A stretch of 64,000 nt of DNA from assembly GCA_963735455.1 (NCBI GenBank), contig CAVTKZ010000002.1:744001-808000 (forward strand), read 5' to 3'. The notes under the pieces were generated by a model. It made no database searches. It saw only the letters and a list, made by a program, of their open reading frames with translations, and was not told the origin of the DNA. Each line of letters starts with the position of its first letter. The stretch's first letter is position 1. This DNA is from Palsa-1033 sp963735455. Its GTDB lineage: Bacteria > Chloroflexota > Limnocylindria > Limnocylindrales > CSP1-4. Positions 8,434 through 17,753 of the stretch are shown here, in pieces. The translations under genes were made by a program, and so were the position numbers.

Positions 8434-10573
8434 GCGTGCCGCTCGCCAGCCATGCAGCGGAACGGCCGACAGCAGGATCCCGGCCACGAGCAGCGCGCCG
8501 AAGGTCAGGTGCAGGCGGGCCGTCTGGACGTCGATCATCGCGATCGCCCGCTGCTGGCCGGTCGCGCCCAGCTCGGCCGAGCGGATCACCTGGGCCAGGA
8601 ACGGCAGCGACACGATCGCCAGCAGGCGTCTGGGGCGGCAGCCAGCCGATCGCCACGGTCAGGCCGAGGGCCATGTAGGCGCCCAGGACGAGCGCCACGT
8701 AGAAGTAGTGCGCTCGCTCGCGGCCGATCCGGGCCGACAGGGTCGAGATCCCGGCCCGGCTGTCCTCGCTGATGTCGCGCCACTCGTTGCCGTCGAGGAT
8801 CGCGGTCACCAGCAGGCCGACCGGCACCGACGCCGCCAGGGCCGTCGCGCTCCAGGTTCCGGTGATCGCGAAGAACGTGCCGACGACCATCAGCGGGCCC
8901 ATCAGCAGGAAGACGAGGGGCACGCCCAGGGCACGGTACTTGTAGGCGAACGGGGGAGCCGTGTAGAAGTAGCCGCCCAGCAGGCCAGCCAGGCCCAGGC
9001 CGACGATCGCCGGTCCGCGCAGGGCGATCAGGTAGACGCCGATCGCGACGGCCAGGCCGAAGGCGACGAACGCGGCAACGAACGCCTGGCGCTCGGTCAG
9101 CCGGCCCTTGAGCAGGGCGTGGCTGGCGCGCGGCGAGGTGATCGTGTCGATGCCCTTCCGGACGTCGTAGATCTCGTTGACGATGTTGGTCCCCGAGTGG
9201 AGCAGGACGCCACCGAGGAGCGCCGCCAGGAACGGCAGCCAGCTGAAGTTGCGGTCGACCGCGGCCAGGGCGCCGCCGGTCAGGACCGGGATCACCGAGG
9301 CGGTGTAGGCAAACGGCCGGAGGATCTCCCACACGGCGCCCAGCCGTCGATGGGCCCGCTCGCCGAGCCCCAGCCGGCGATCGTCGGCCAGGCCGGCCGG
9401 GGCCGGCCCGCGACCGGCGGGATCAGCGCCCGGCGCCTCGAGGCCGGCCGTCGCGGCCACCGTGCTCGCCGGCCCAGCCGGATTGGCAGCAAATGCCGGC
9501 TCGAGCCGGGCCGCGGCCCGGCTGGTGGCCGGCTCGGGCAGCCCGGCATAGAGGGCCGCCGCGGCGATCAGCTCGTTGATCTGGCGATCCTCCTGGAGGA
9601 CCGGCTGGAGGAGCGGCAGGCCGAGGCCCGCCTCGGTATGGAAGGCCAGTGCCTTGGCCGCGACGTCCTCGCGCGTCCCGCACAGCATGTAGGCATCGAG
9701 CAGCTCGTCGGGGATCAGGGCGCCGGCACCGTGGTAGTCCTCGGCCCGCCAGGCCGCCGCGATCCGGTCGCGCAGCTCCGGCTCGAAGCCGGCCCGCTTG
9801 AGCGAGACGTCACCCAGGACCGACATCATGTAGATCACGAACGGCTCGCGCTTCGCCCGGTTGAGCGCCTCGCGCCGGGTCGAGTCGACGAGCGACAGCA
9901 GGTAGCCCTCGCGCTCGATCTCGCCGGGATCGCGTCCGGCGGCCACTGCCGCCGCATCGAGGCGCTCGAGGATCCCGCGCAGGGAGGCGATCGACTCGGC
10001 CGGCCGGGACAGGTAGCCGTCGGCCTTCTGGCCGGCCAGGGTCACGAACTCGCGCCGGTAGGCGGCGATATGGATCGGGATCCGGTGGGTCGGCGGGAAC
10101 ATCGGCTGGATCGGCGGCAGCCCCGGCGTCGCGGACGGGAGGCGCTCGCCGCGCCACAGCAGGCGCAGCGTGTCGATCGCCTTCGAGACGTCCGCGAGGG
10201 CGCTGTCCGGTGCGTAGGGGATGCCCATCTGCTTGAGCCGCAGGGGCAGGCCGGTGCCAATAGCCATGACGATCCGGCCGGGCAGGATCTCGTCGAGGGC
10301 CGAGCCGGTCATCGCCAGCACGACTGGATGGCGGGTGTTCGGATTGACCGCACCGAGGGCGACCCGGAAGCCGCCTTCGCCGGTCTCGCCGTCCAGCTCG
10401 AGGGCCCGGGCGATCGCGGTCACGAAGGTGATCGCGTCGCGTTCGAAGTACGAATCGTGGACCCAGATCGAATCGAGGCCGGCATCGCGCGCCTGGAGCG
10501 CCCAGCCGACGACATCGCCGACGTCATCGCGGGCGGCAAGCCCGAGGCCGATCGGGCGGGCGAGGCTGGACAT
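8434..10573 (-). CDS. fusion of LLM-class F420-dependent oxidoreductase and UbiA/MenA-type prenyltransferase (one frame break)
   Basis: Residues 1-345 are a TIM-barrel luciferase-like (LLM) domain of the F420-dependent type: IGLGLAARDDVGDVVGWALQ at the start and IPIHIAAYRREFVTLAGQKADG mid-domain. An Ala/Pro-rich linker spans about 350-405. From 408 comes a membrane UbiA-type prenyltransferase with first metal motif NIVNEIYDVRKGID near 463-475 and second motif DGNEWRDISED near 594-604, closest to MenA-like dihydroxynaphthoate prenyltransferases. The linker is open in frame, so the fusion is read directly. One extra base near 8627 breaks the frame before the last two helices, and the true stop near 8400-8440 is not resolvable. 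The ATG at 10573 has an AAGGAAG ribosome site eight bases upstream. Confidence 0.72.
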
Positions 10574-10712
10574 GGTCGGTGCTTCCTTCGGAGCTGCAGC
10601 GGTCGACCCCAATCGTAGCCGGTTCGCCCGTCATTGGCTACTTCGCGCTAGCCAGTAATTCGGATCGCCGCCTGCAACCGAATCCGTCATCTGGTGCGTC
10701 CTGGGCGCGTGC

Positions 10713-10718
10713 GACAAT
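10713..10718 (+). promoter_or_regulatory. leaderless -10 box for the methyltransferase
   Basis: GACAAT ends seven bases before the ATG at 10726, in the 152-base divergent gap. Confidence 0.5.
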
Positions 10719-10725
10719 CGCGCCG

Positions 10726-11736
10726 ATGTCGATCGACGATCGCTTCGACGACCTGGCCGCCAGCCTCGACGGCTTCTACCGGACGTGGGCGGCCTACCTT
10801 GGCCTCGAGCTCGGGCTCTTCCGCCGGATCCGGGCCGCCGCGCCGTCGGGCCTGACTGCGGCCGGGCTGGCCACCCAGGCCGGCTGCCAGCCGGAGGTGA
10901 TCGAGACCTGGGTGCGCCTGGCCCATGCCGTGGAGCTCGTCGAGTTCGACGGCGAGCGGGTGACGATGGACGAGCACATCGCCGCCGTCCTCCTCGACGA
11001 CCAGCGCCCGGAGTACCTTGGCGGCCAGTTCGTGTCGACGGTCGTCAGCAGCCTCGACCACGAGGGCCTGGTCGACTTCGCCCGGACCGGCCGGCTGATG
11101 GAGGTCCGTCCGCCGCGCTACCACCGGGCGATCGAGGCGCTCACCGCCCAGGACATCGCCGTCTTCTTCCAGGAGGGGCTGGCGGCGCTGCCCAACCTGG
11201 CGGCCGGCCTGGCCGCCGGCGGCCGGGTGCTCGACGTCCACTGCGGCGGCGGCAAGTGGCTGATCGCGATCGCCAGCCGGTTTCCGGAGACCAGGCTGGT
11301 GGGCGCCGAGCTCGAGCCAGATTCGCTGGCGCGGGCGATCCGTCACGTCCAGGAGGCTGGCCTGACCGACCGGATCTCGATCGAGGGGCGTCCCGGCGAG
11401 GACCTTCCCTGGCCGGGCCAGTTCGACCTCGTCTACTTCCAGGATGCGATCCACGACGTGCACGATCCGATTGCCGCGCTGCGGGCGGCATGGTCGTGCG
11501 TCAAGCCCGGCGGGCGGCTGGTCGTCCTCGACTGGTGCCTGCCCGAGTCGATCGACGAGTCACGCTCGCTGCACGGCGCGATGATGTGGGGGATCCAGCT
11601 CGACCAGCTCTTCCAGGGCACCCGGCTGTGGGACCACGCCGGCTTCGTCGACCTGTTCCACGCGGCCGGGACGGCTGAACCGGGCGTCGTCGACCTGCCC
11701 TCGGGCGCGACGATCTTCATCGCCCAGCGGGGCTGA
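10726..11736 (+). CDS. SAM-dependent methyltransferase with N-terminal winged-helix dimerisation domain
   Basis: A 336-residue class I methyltransferase. The SAM-binding loop is GGRVLDVHCGGGKWLIAIA near 164-182 with an acidic residue ending the next strand (VGAELEP). The KPGGRLVVLDW strand is the usual motif near 260-270. The first 90 residues form a winged-helix domain of the kind found in O-methyltransferases and the UbiE-like methyltransferase-2 family, with SGLTAAGLATQAGCQPEVIETW as its helices. The substrate is unknown. It diverges from the LLM-UbiA fusion, so a quinone or cofactor substrate is possible but unproven. Upstream in-frame starts were rejected because the -10 box sits at 10713. 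Confidence 0.82.
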   Translation: MSIDDRFDDLAASLDGFYRTWAAYLGLELGLFRRIRAAAPSGLTAAGLATQAGCQPEVIETWVRLAHAVELVEFDGERVTMDEHIAAVLLDDQRPEYLGGQFVSTVVSSLDHEGLVDFARTGRLMEVRPPRYHRAIEALTAQDIAVFFQEGLAALPNLAAGLAAGGRVLDVHCGGGKWLIAIASRFPETRLVGAELEPDSLARAIRHVQEAGLTDRISIEGRPGEDLPWPGQFDLVYFQDAIHDVHDPIAALRAAWSCVKPGGRLVVLDWCLPESIDESRSLHGAMMWGIQLDQLFQGTRLWDHAGFVDLFHAAGTAEPGVVDLPSGATIFIAQRG

Positions 11737-12073
11737 GGGTCAACGGGGGTGCGGCCGAGGATTTCGCCCGGGCCCGGATCCCCACCGCGATCATCGCTCG
11801 TCGGCCCCCTAACCCGATCGATTCCGCGTGCATGGTCGCCGCGTGCGCATGGCCCCGGCTAAGGCCGTTTGGCCGTCGGCCCGGCGCCCGATGATCTGGC
11901 TGCTGCGCGAATTCCACGCTCGGTTTCGAGCGTTCGCGTCGCCGTCAGATGTCGGCCGACCACCGATCGACCCCTTGAGCCGGCCTCTTGCGCGTGGAGC
12001 GACCATGCAGGCGGAATCGAGTGGCCCAAGCCGGGCGGAGCCGTCCAATGACGCGCCCTATCCTTCGAGGCCC
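11737..12073 (+). other. 337-base gap with a short hairpin and a -10 box
   Basis: No convincing gene is seen. A perfect seven-base-pair hairpin (arms ACGCTCG and CGAGCGT, loop GTTT) lies at 11916-11933 without a T run. The end of the gap holds TATCCT at 12059-12064, nine bases before the ATG at 12074. Confidence 0.5.
12059..12064 (+). promoter_or_regulatory. -10 box for the hypothetical protein at 12074
   Basis: TATCCT ends nine bases before the ATG at 12074, giving a leaderless or near-leaderless message. Confidence 0.45.
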
Positions 12074-12637
12074 ATGAACCATGACAGGAACAGAGTCGAT
12101 TGGGAGATCCGCGGCTTCCGAAACCTCATCGGGACGCTCGGGTTGTCGATCGTCGAGGGCCGGGTCACGGTTCCGTTCAACCTCGGGCCCGACGCCGGCC
12201 CGAACTCCGGCTCGATCAAGCTCGCCGCAGTTGGCTGGGCGACGGTCGATCTCGATCGAGCCGAAGCGGACCTCGGCGCAGAGCTCGCCACGACGTTCGA
12301 GCCCAGCAGCCGCGACGCGCTCCTCGGGGCCGCCGTCCGCCGCTCGACTGGCGGCTCGACGGACGGGACGGGCACCGAGCCGGCCATCCTGCTCCTGGAG
12401 CCGGACACCGAGGGCCGCCTCTCGGGCGCGCTCGCCAGGCACGGCGAGGGCCCAGTCGCGCTGTACCTGCGCGTGCCGCGGCTCGAGAGCCTGCCCACGA
12501 CCCTCTCGATCCGGGCCGGCAGTGGGCCGCTGGGGCCGGCCCGCCTCGTCCTGCGCGGCTCGCCGTGGGGCCCGTTCCTGATCCTCGTCGCAGACCGATC
12601 GCCGGGGAGCGAGGACCGGGTACCATCCAAGGCATGA
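12074..12637 (+). CDS. hypothetical protein
   Basis: A 187-residue protein of no recognised family. It has no signal peptide or membrane helix. The first half reads WEIRGFRNLIGTLGLSIVEG and SGSIKLAAVGWATVDLDRAE, and the second half has several beta-like stretches such as GPVALYLRVPRLESLP and LVLRGSPWGPFLILVAD, so it is probably a soluble alpha/beta protein. The ATG at 12074 was chosen over upstream in-frame starts (11828, 12005) because a TATCCT box is placed directly before it and the upstream residues are low-complexity. Its stop overlaps the GNAT gene's ATG. Codon third positions are G/C-rich as in its neighbours, supporting a real gene. Confidence 0.65.
   Translation: MNHDRNRVDWEIRGFRNLIGTLGLSIVEGRVTVPFNLGPDAGPNSGSIKLAAVGWATVDLDRAEADLGAELATTFEPSSRDALLGAAVRRSTGGSTDGTGTEPAILLLEPDTEGRLSGALARHGEGPVALYLRVPRLESLPTTLSIRAGSGPLGPARLVLRGSPWGPFLILVADRSPGSEDRVPSKA
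12621..12626 (+). promoter_or_regulatory. internal leaderless -10 box for the GNAT gene
   Basis: TACCAT ends seven bases before the ATG at 12634 although that ATG overlaps the preceding stop, so the second gene may have its own leaderless transcript. Confidence 0.5.
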
Positions 12638-13071
12638 TCGAAACCGAGGTTGCCCTGCGTCCGGCGACGGCCGCCGACGCCCCGCGGATCGCCGAGCTGT
12701 TCACCGAGGAGGGCTACCCGGCCGGCGCCTCGGCAATCGAGACCCGGCTCGGGCACTTCAATACCGAAGAGTCGACCGTGATCGTCGCCGACCACGACGG
12801 CGAGATCCTGGGCTTCATCGCCCTCCACGTCGTGCCCCGCTTCGAGCACGACGATTCGTTCGTCCGGATCGTCGCCCTCGTGGTCGATTCCGGCGTCCGC
12901 GGCCGGGGGATCGGCCGGGTCCTGATCGCCGAGGCGGAGCGGATCGGCCGGGAGCGCTCGGCGGCCTTCGTCGAGATCACCGCCGGCCACCATCGCCCGG
13001 CTGCTCGCCACCTGTACGACTCGCTGGGCTACGACGCGAACCTGACCGCCTACCTGAGGAAGCGGCTCTAA
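12634..13071 (+). CDS. GNAT-family N-acetyltransferase
   Basis: A 145-residue protein of typical GNAT length, expected to transfer an acetyl group from acetyl-CoA to an amine. The acetyl-CoA pyrophosphate loop is GVRGRGIGRVLIAEA near 87-101, preceded by the beta4 strand SFVRIVALVVDS. The C-terminal segment HHRPAARHLYDSLGY is the conserved motif B region. The substrate is not predictable. The start overlaps the previous stop by four bases and has its own -10 box. Confidence 0.88.
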   Translation: MIETEVALRPATAADAPRIAELFTEEGYPAGASAIETRLGHFNTEESTVIVADHDGEILGFIALHVVPRFEHDDSFVRIVALVVDSGVRGRGIGRVLIAEAERIGRERSAAFVEITAGHHRPAARHLYDSLGYDANLTAYLRKRL

Positions 13072-13138
13072 GGCCGGGCGTCGCGCCGACCGCCCCAGGG
13101 ACCGCAACCGACCAGCCGCCGACGCTCCCACGGACGCC

Positions 13139-14416
13139 GTGTCGACGCCCGATCCCGCCAGCTTTCCCCACCTGCGCCTGCGCAGTGCCTCGCCAACCCT
13201 GATCGCCCTGCCCTGGGAGCTGCCCCTCGGGTCGTGGACGGACGGCCGGGCCGACCTGCGCGAGCTGCCGATCGGCCCCTCCCGCCATCTCGTCCGCTTC
13301 GTCAAGGACGAGGACCGGCTGATCGCCCTCAAGGAGGAGCCGCTCGAGATCGCCCGGCGCGAGTACGAGGTCCTGCGCCGCCTCGAGACCCTGCAGCTGC
13401 CGGCGGTCCTGCCGCTCGGCCTGGCCGAGCTGCCCGGCGGCGACAACGCGATCCTGGTCACCGAGTTCCTCGAGCATTCGCTCCAGTACCGGCGTCTCCT
13501 GATGCGCCTGCCGCCAGGTCCCTCGGGTGGTCGCGAGCGCCTGCTCGACGCGATGGCCTCGCTCCTGGTCGACCTCCATCGGGGCGGCGTGTACTGGGGC
13601 GACTGCTCGCTGGCCAACACGCTCTTCCGGCGCGACGGTGACCTGATCCAGGCCTACCTCGTCGACGCCGAGACGAGCGAGACCCACGCCGAGCTGTCGG
13701 ACGGCCAGCGTGAGTACGACCTGGAGGTGCTCGTCGAGAACGTCGCCTTCGGCCTGGCCGACCTGGCCGCCTTTGCCCGGCGCGACGACCCCACCACCCA
13801 GGACTACGACGACGCGATCCGCGAGGCGGAGAGCGTCCAGAGCCGCTACCGGCTGCTATGGGAGGAGCTCCACGCCGAGGTGGACGTGGCCCCCGGCGAT
13901 CGCTACGCCGTCGAAGCCCGCGTCCGGCGCCTGAACGAGCTGGGCTTCGCGGTCGACGAGATCGAGCTCGAGCCGGGCCCCGGCGGGCGCCTCCGCTTCC
14001 GGGTCGCGGTCACCACCCGCCGCTTCCATGCCCGCGAGCTCGAGCGACGGACCGGCCTGGTGGTCCTCGAGGGCCAGGCCACGATCCTGATGAACGACCT
14101 GCGCCAGTACCGGAGCTGGCTGGAGTGGTACGAGGTCCGCCCGATCGATCGGGCCGAGGGCGCCCGGCGCTGGCTGGCCGAGGTCTTCCGGCCGACGACT
14201 GCGCGGCTGGCGGCGGTTGTCGGCCCGGACCGCGACATCATCCAGTCGTACTGCGACGTGCTCGAGCACAAGTGGCTGCTCTCCGAGCAAGCCGGCCGCG
14301 ATGTCGGGCTGGAGGCGGCCATCCGCTCGTACCTGGAGATCGGCGCCCCGGCCCCGGAGACCGGTCCGGACCTGGCGGCCGAGCAGGCGGCCGAGCGGCC
14401 GAGCGACCTGCTGTGA
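13139..14416 (+). CDS. DUF4032 protein with kinase-like fold
   Basis: A 425-residue protein of the DUF4032 family known from Actinobacteria and Chloroflexota. The N-terminal half is lipopolysaccharide-kinase-like: LIALKEEPLEIARREYEVLRRL gives a possible nucleotide Lys near 65 and helix C. GVYWGDCSLANTLF near 150-163 and YLVDAETSE near 174 occupy the places of the catalytic loop and the metal Asp. The C-terminal half (from about 240) is the family-specific region. Biological function is unknown; kinase activity is an inference from the fold. The start is a GTG at 13139 with no clear ribosome site. It ends 34 bases before the ABC exporter genes. Confidence 0.78.
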   Translation: MSTPDPASFPHLRLRSASPTLIALPWELPLGSWTDGRADLRELPIGPSRHLVRFVKDEDRLIALKEEPLEIARREYEVLRRLETLQLPAVLPLGLAELPGGDNAILVTEFLEHSLQYRRLLMRLPPGPSGGRERLLDAMASLLVDLHRGGVYWGDCSLANTLFRRDGDLIQAYLVDAETSETHAELSDGQREYDLEVLVENVAFGLADLAAFARRDDPTTQDYDDAIREAESVQSRYRLLWEELHAEVDVAPGDRYAVEARVRRLNELGFAVDEIELEPGPGGRLRFRVAVTTRRFHARELERRTGLVVLEGQATILMNDLRQYRSWLEWYEVRPIDRAEGARRWLAEVFRPTTARLAAVVGPDRDIIQSYCDVLEHKWLLSEQAGRDVGLEAAIRSYLEIGAPAPETGPDLAAEQAAERPSDLL

Positions 14417-14450
14417 CCCCGATCGCGGGCGGCCGTGCGAAGATGCGCCG

Positions 14451-15443
14451 ATGACGACGACGAACATCAGCCCGCCGGGCGCGGGCCTGTCGAGCGCCGC
14501 CCCCCTGGCCGCCAGCCGTGGCTCGGCCGCCCCGGCCGTCCGGGTCAGCGACGTCCGCAAGCGCTATGGCGCGGTCCAGGCCGTGGATGGGGTGTCGTTC
14601 GAGGTCGCCCCGGGTGAGGTCTTCGGCCTGCTCGGGCCGAACGGCGCGGGCAAGACGACCACCGTCGAGATGCTCGAAGGACTGCGCGCGCCCGATTCCG
14701 GCCAGCTCGAGGTCCTGGGCATCGATGTCGCCCGCAACCCCGATGACCTCAAGCAGCGGGTGGGGGTCACCCTCCAGACGGCCGAGCTCTATCCCAAGCT
14801 GACCGTCGTCGAGGTCCTGGACCTCTTCCGGAGCTTCTACAGGCGCTCCCTGCCGACCGACCAGCTGATCGAGTTCCTGGACCTGGGTGAGCGCAAGTCG
14901 GCCCAGACCCGGCAGCTCTCCGGCGGCCAGCGCCAACGCCTGGCGGTGGCCCTGGCCCTGGTCAACGACCCCGAGGTGATCTTCCTCGACGAGCCGACGA
15001 CCGGCCTCGACCCGGCCGCCCGGCGCTCGCTGTGGGACCTGGTCCAGAAGCTCCAGGGGCAGGGCAAGACGATCCTCCTGACGACCCACTACATGGAGGA
15101 GGCCGAGGTCCTGTGTGACCGACTGGCGATCATGGACCACGGCAAGATCCTCGCCCTGGGGACGGTCAACGAGCTGGTCGCCAAGCGCTTCAAGGACCGC
15201 TCCGTCCGCTTCGATGAGATCGCAGCCGTGACCGACGAGCAGCTGACCGCCCTGCCGGGGGTCGAGTCGATCAAGCACGACGAGGGCGAGACCGTCCTGT
15301 ACACCCAGGACGTGCCGGCGACGATCGGCGGCGTCCTGGCCCTGACCGAGGCCCTCGGCGTCGAGCCGGGCAACCTGGGCATCCGCCGGCCGACCCTCGA
15401 AGACCTGTTCCTCGACCTGACCGGTCGAGCCCTGCGCGACTGA
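14451..15443 (+). CDS. ABC exporter ATP-binding protein
   Basis: A 330-residue ATPase of the ABC-2 exporter type. Walker A is GPNGAGKTTT near 60-69, signature LSGGQRQR near 159-166, Walker B VIFLDEPTTGLD near 178-189, and the switch His follows in LLTTHYMEEAE. The C-terminal 80 residues form the extra domain seen in DrrA/NodI-like proteins. It pairs with the permease 12 bases downstream to make a probable drug or lipid efflux pump. The ATG at 14451 was chosen; the first 30 residues are a low-complexity lead before the RVSDVRKRYG strand. Confidence 0.92.
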   Translation: MTTTNISPPGAGLSSAAPLAASRGSAAPAVRVSDVRKRYGAVQAVDGVSFEVAPGEVFGLLGPNGAGKTTTVEMLEGLRAPDSGQLEVLGIDVARNPDDLKQRVGVTLQTAELYPKLTVVEVLDLFRSFYRRSLPTDQLIEFLDLGERKSAQTRQLSGGQRQRLAVALALVNDPEVIFLDEPTTGLDPAARRSLWDLVQKLQGQGKTILLTTHYMEEAEVLCDRLAIMDHGKILALGTVNELVAKRFKDRSVRFDEIAAVTDEQLTALPGVESIKHDEGETVLYTQDVPATIGGVLALTEALGVEPGNLGIRRPTLEDLFLDLTGRALRD

Positions 15444-15455
15444 AGGCAGCTCGAC

Positions 15456-16553
15456 ATGTCCGCCATGATCCAGCTCAGCATCGCCAACATCCGGAGCTTC
15501 ATCCGGGACCGCGCCGCCCTCTTCTGGACCTTTGCCTTCCCGCTCATCTTCGTGGTCCTGTTCGGCCTGATCTTCCAGGGTGGCAGCACCTCCCTGAAGC
15601 TGGCCTGGGTCGACTCCGACTCGTCGGCGGGCTCCGCCGCGCTGCGGGCTTCGTTCGCGTCGATCAAGGAGGTCGTGCTGACCGACGAGGACCTGGCGAC
15701 GGCCACCGACCAGATGAAGACGGGCAAGGTCGACGCGATCATCGAGGTCCCCCAGGGCTACGGCGCGGCCGTGGCTGCCGCCACGGCCGGCGGGGCCAGC
15801 CCGGCGGCGCCGGCCAGCGTCACCGTGGTCACCGATCCAACCCAGGCCACCACCGGGGGCATCGTCCAGGAGGTCGTCGCCGGGGTCCTGGGGGCCGTCA
15901 ACCAGGGCGGTCGGCCGCCGATCGTGTCGGCCACTGTGACCACGATCCAGACCCAGAACCTGAACATCATCAGCTACCTGGTCCCGAGCATCCTGGGCAT
16001 GGCCCTGATGCAGCTGGGCGTCTTCGCGGCGATCCCGCTGGTCGCCGACCGGGAGAAGAAGATCCTCAAGCGGCTCAACGCCACCCCGCTCCATCGCTGG
16101 CAGCTGGTCGGCAGCAACGTCGTCATGCGCCTGATCATCGGGATCATCCAGACCCTGATCATCGTGGCGGTGGGCACGGCCCTCTTCGGGCTGCAGGTGA
16201 CCGGCAGCCTGATCCTGCTCGGCTCGCTCGTCGTCCTGGGCGCCCTGGCGTTCATCTCGCTGGGCTACGTGATCGCCTCGTTCGCGCCGACGGAGGACGC
16301 CGCCAACAGCATGACCAGCGTCGTCCAGTTCCCGCTGATGTTCCTGTCGGGCACGTTCTTCGTGATCGACCAGATGCCCCAGCCGCTGCAGGTCGTCGCC
16401 CGCTTCCTGCCGCTGACCTACCTGTCCGACGCGCTGCGCCAGGTGATGGTCAACGGTACGGCCTTCTCGCCGCTGTGGTTCTGCTTCGCGGTGCTGATCG
16501 GCTGGACCGCAATCTGCTTCGGGATCTCGTCGCGCTTCTTCAAGTGGCAGTAG
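15456..16553 (+). CDS. ABC-2 type exporter permease
   Basis: A 365-residue membrane protein. One helix lies near the N terminus (LFWTFAFPLIFVVLFGLIF), followed by an extracytoplasmic domain of about 150 residues, then five helices from about 170 onward, the usual ABC-2 permease plan with a large first loop. The motif LMFLSGTFFVIDQMP and LPLTYLSDALRQ are typical of the family's C-terminal half. It works with the ATPase immediately upstream. The substrate is unknown. Confidence 0.9.
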   Translation: MSAMIQLSIANIRSFIRDRAALFWTFAFPLIFVVLFGLIFQGGSTSLKLAWVDSDSSAGSAALRASFASIKEVVLTDEDLATATDQMKTGKVDAIIEVPQGYGAAVAAATAGGASPAAPASVTVVTDPTQATTGGIVQEVVAGVLGAVNQGGRPPIVSATVTTIQTQNLNIISYLVPSILGMALMQLGVFAAIPLVADREKKILKRLNATPLHRWQLVGSNVVMRLIIGIIQTLIIVAVGTALFGLQVTGSLILLGSLVVLGALAFISLGYVIASFAPTEDAANSMTSVVQFPLMFLSGTFFVIDQMPQPLQVVARFLPLTYLSDALRQVMVNGTAFSPLWFCFAVLIGWTAICFGISSRFFKWQ

Positions 16554-16577
16554 CTGCCGCCTGAACCACGCGCCGCC

Positions 16578-17696
16578 CTACCAGCGCTCCTCGTGGACCA
16601 GGCCGCCGAGGGCGGTCCGGCCACCCGCTTCGTCGCCGGGACCGCTGACGCTCGAGGTGCCGACCAGGATTGCGGTCAGCGCACCCTGGGCCCGATCACC
16701 CACCAGTGAGCCCTCCGGCTCGGGCAGCCGGCTGACGGCCAGCCCGCCGGCGATGTCGGCGGCGGCAGCCGGATCGAGCGGGCCACCGAGGGCCTGCGCC
16801 AGGAAGGCCGCGATCCTCCGCCGGTAGAGCGCGCTCTCGTACAACCAGGTGTGGCCGCCGCCGGGAACCACGACCAGCTCGACATTCGAATCGTCGCCAG
16901 CCCGGGCCGCGATCGCCACCCGGCGCAGGCGCTCGGCGTGGGCAACCGGGATGACCCGATCGAGCTCGCCATGGATCAGCAGGATGGGCCCCCGGTAGCG
17001 GGCGATCGCCTCTGCGGCGCTGATGTCCCGGACGCGGTGGCCGCGCTGGCGCAGGAACTCGGCGGTGGTCAGCCAGCTCAGCGGGGCGGCAATCGGCTCG
17101 GGCAGGCGCAGGCCGGCGAGCTTGAACGTCTCGCGGACGAGCCGGCGCGGATCGGACGGCGTGGAGGAGGCGACGATAGCGGCGACCCGCGGGTCGGCGG
17201 CCGCGGCCAGGAGGGCCCCGATGGCTCCCATCGAGTGGCCCACGATGGCGCCCACGGTGACCTCGGGCCGGGCGATCAGGGTGGCGAAGCCGGCAACGGC
17301 GTCGGCTCCGAACTCGCCGGCACTGAGTGGCAGCAGCTCGGCCGGATTGGCCCCGTTGCCGCGCACGTCGAAGGTCAGACAGTGGAAGCCCGCGGCGTGC
17401 AGGAACTGGACGTTGGCCAGCATCCGGTCGCGGGCCGAGTCCCAGCCATGAACCAGGACGACCCCTGGACCCGGCGCGCCACCGCCAGCGGGGATGAACC
17501 AGGCCGGCAGGTTGCCCCCGGGCGAGCGGACGACCGTCTCCTCGAATGGCAGGCCGAAGTCGGCGGGGCTGAAGGCCGGTGGCCGGCGAAGCGGGAATCC
17601 CGCCCGGACGCGATAGACCTGGCTGAAGCGATAGGCGAGGGCGAACGGCAGGGCAGCCAGGGCTGCGGCCGTGCCGGCCCGGCGGAGCTTGGACAC
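16578..17696 (-). CDS. alpha/beta hydrolase (acyl peptidase/esterase-like)
   Basis: A 372-residue hydrolase with an N-terminal membrane-like helix (AAALAALPFALAYRFSQVY) then an alpha/beta fold. The nucleophile is Ser in VGHSMGAIG, the acid is Asp in IHGELDRVIPV, and the His is in VPGGGHTWLY. VLVHGWDSARD is the oxyanion strand. It is probably a membrane-tethered esterase or peptidase; the substrate is unknown. There is no ATG, but a GTG at 17696 sits six bases after a TACCAT -10 box, which fixes the start as leaderless. It diverges from the DnaJ-domain gene with 57 bases between starts. Confidence 0.85.
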   Translation of the reverse strand: MSKLRRAGTAAALAALPFALAYRFSQVYRVRAGFPLRRPPAFSPADFGLPFEETVVRSPGGNLPAWFIPAGGGAPGPGVVLVHGWDSARDRMLANVQFLHAAGFHCLTFDVRGNGANPAELLPLSAGEFGADAVAGFATLIARPEVTVGAIVGHSMGAIGALLAAAADPRVAAIVASSTPSDPRRLVRETFKLAGLRLPEPIAAPLSWLTTAEFLRQRGHRVRDISAAEAIARYRGPILLIHGELDRVIPVAHAERLRRVAIAARAGDDSNVELVVVPGGGHTWLYESALYRRRIAAFLAQALGGPLDPAAAADIAGGLAVSRLPEPEGSLVGDRAQGALTAILVGTSSVSGPGDEAGGRTALGGLVHEERW

Positions 17697-17702
17697 GAGC
17701 AG

Positions 17703-17708
17703 ATGGTA
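17703..17708 (-). promoter_or_regulatory. leaderless -10 box for the hydrolase
   Basis: TACCAT on the minus strand ends six bases before the GTG at 17696. Confidence 0.6.
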
Positions 17709-17741
17709 TGCCGGTCCGATGGCCAACGCCGCTCGCGCCGC

Positions 17742-17747
17742 TAGACT
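17742..17747 (+). promoter_or_regulatory. leaderless -10 box for the DnaJ-domain gene
   Basis: TAGACT ends six bases before the GTG at 17754. Confidence 0.6.
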
Positions 17748-17753
17748 CGAGGC

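Noticed and set aside
14238..16094. 618-codon minus-strand open frame over the ABC exporter genes
   Set aside because: It is a shadow of the ATPase and permease, which carry full Walker and permease motifs on the plus strand.
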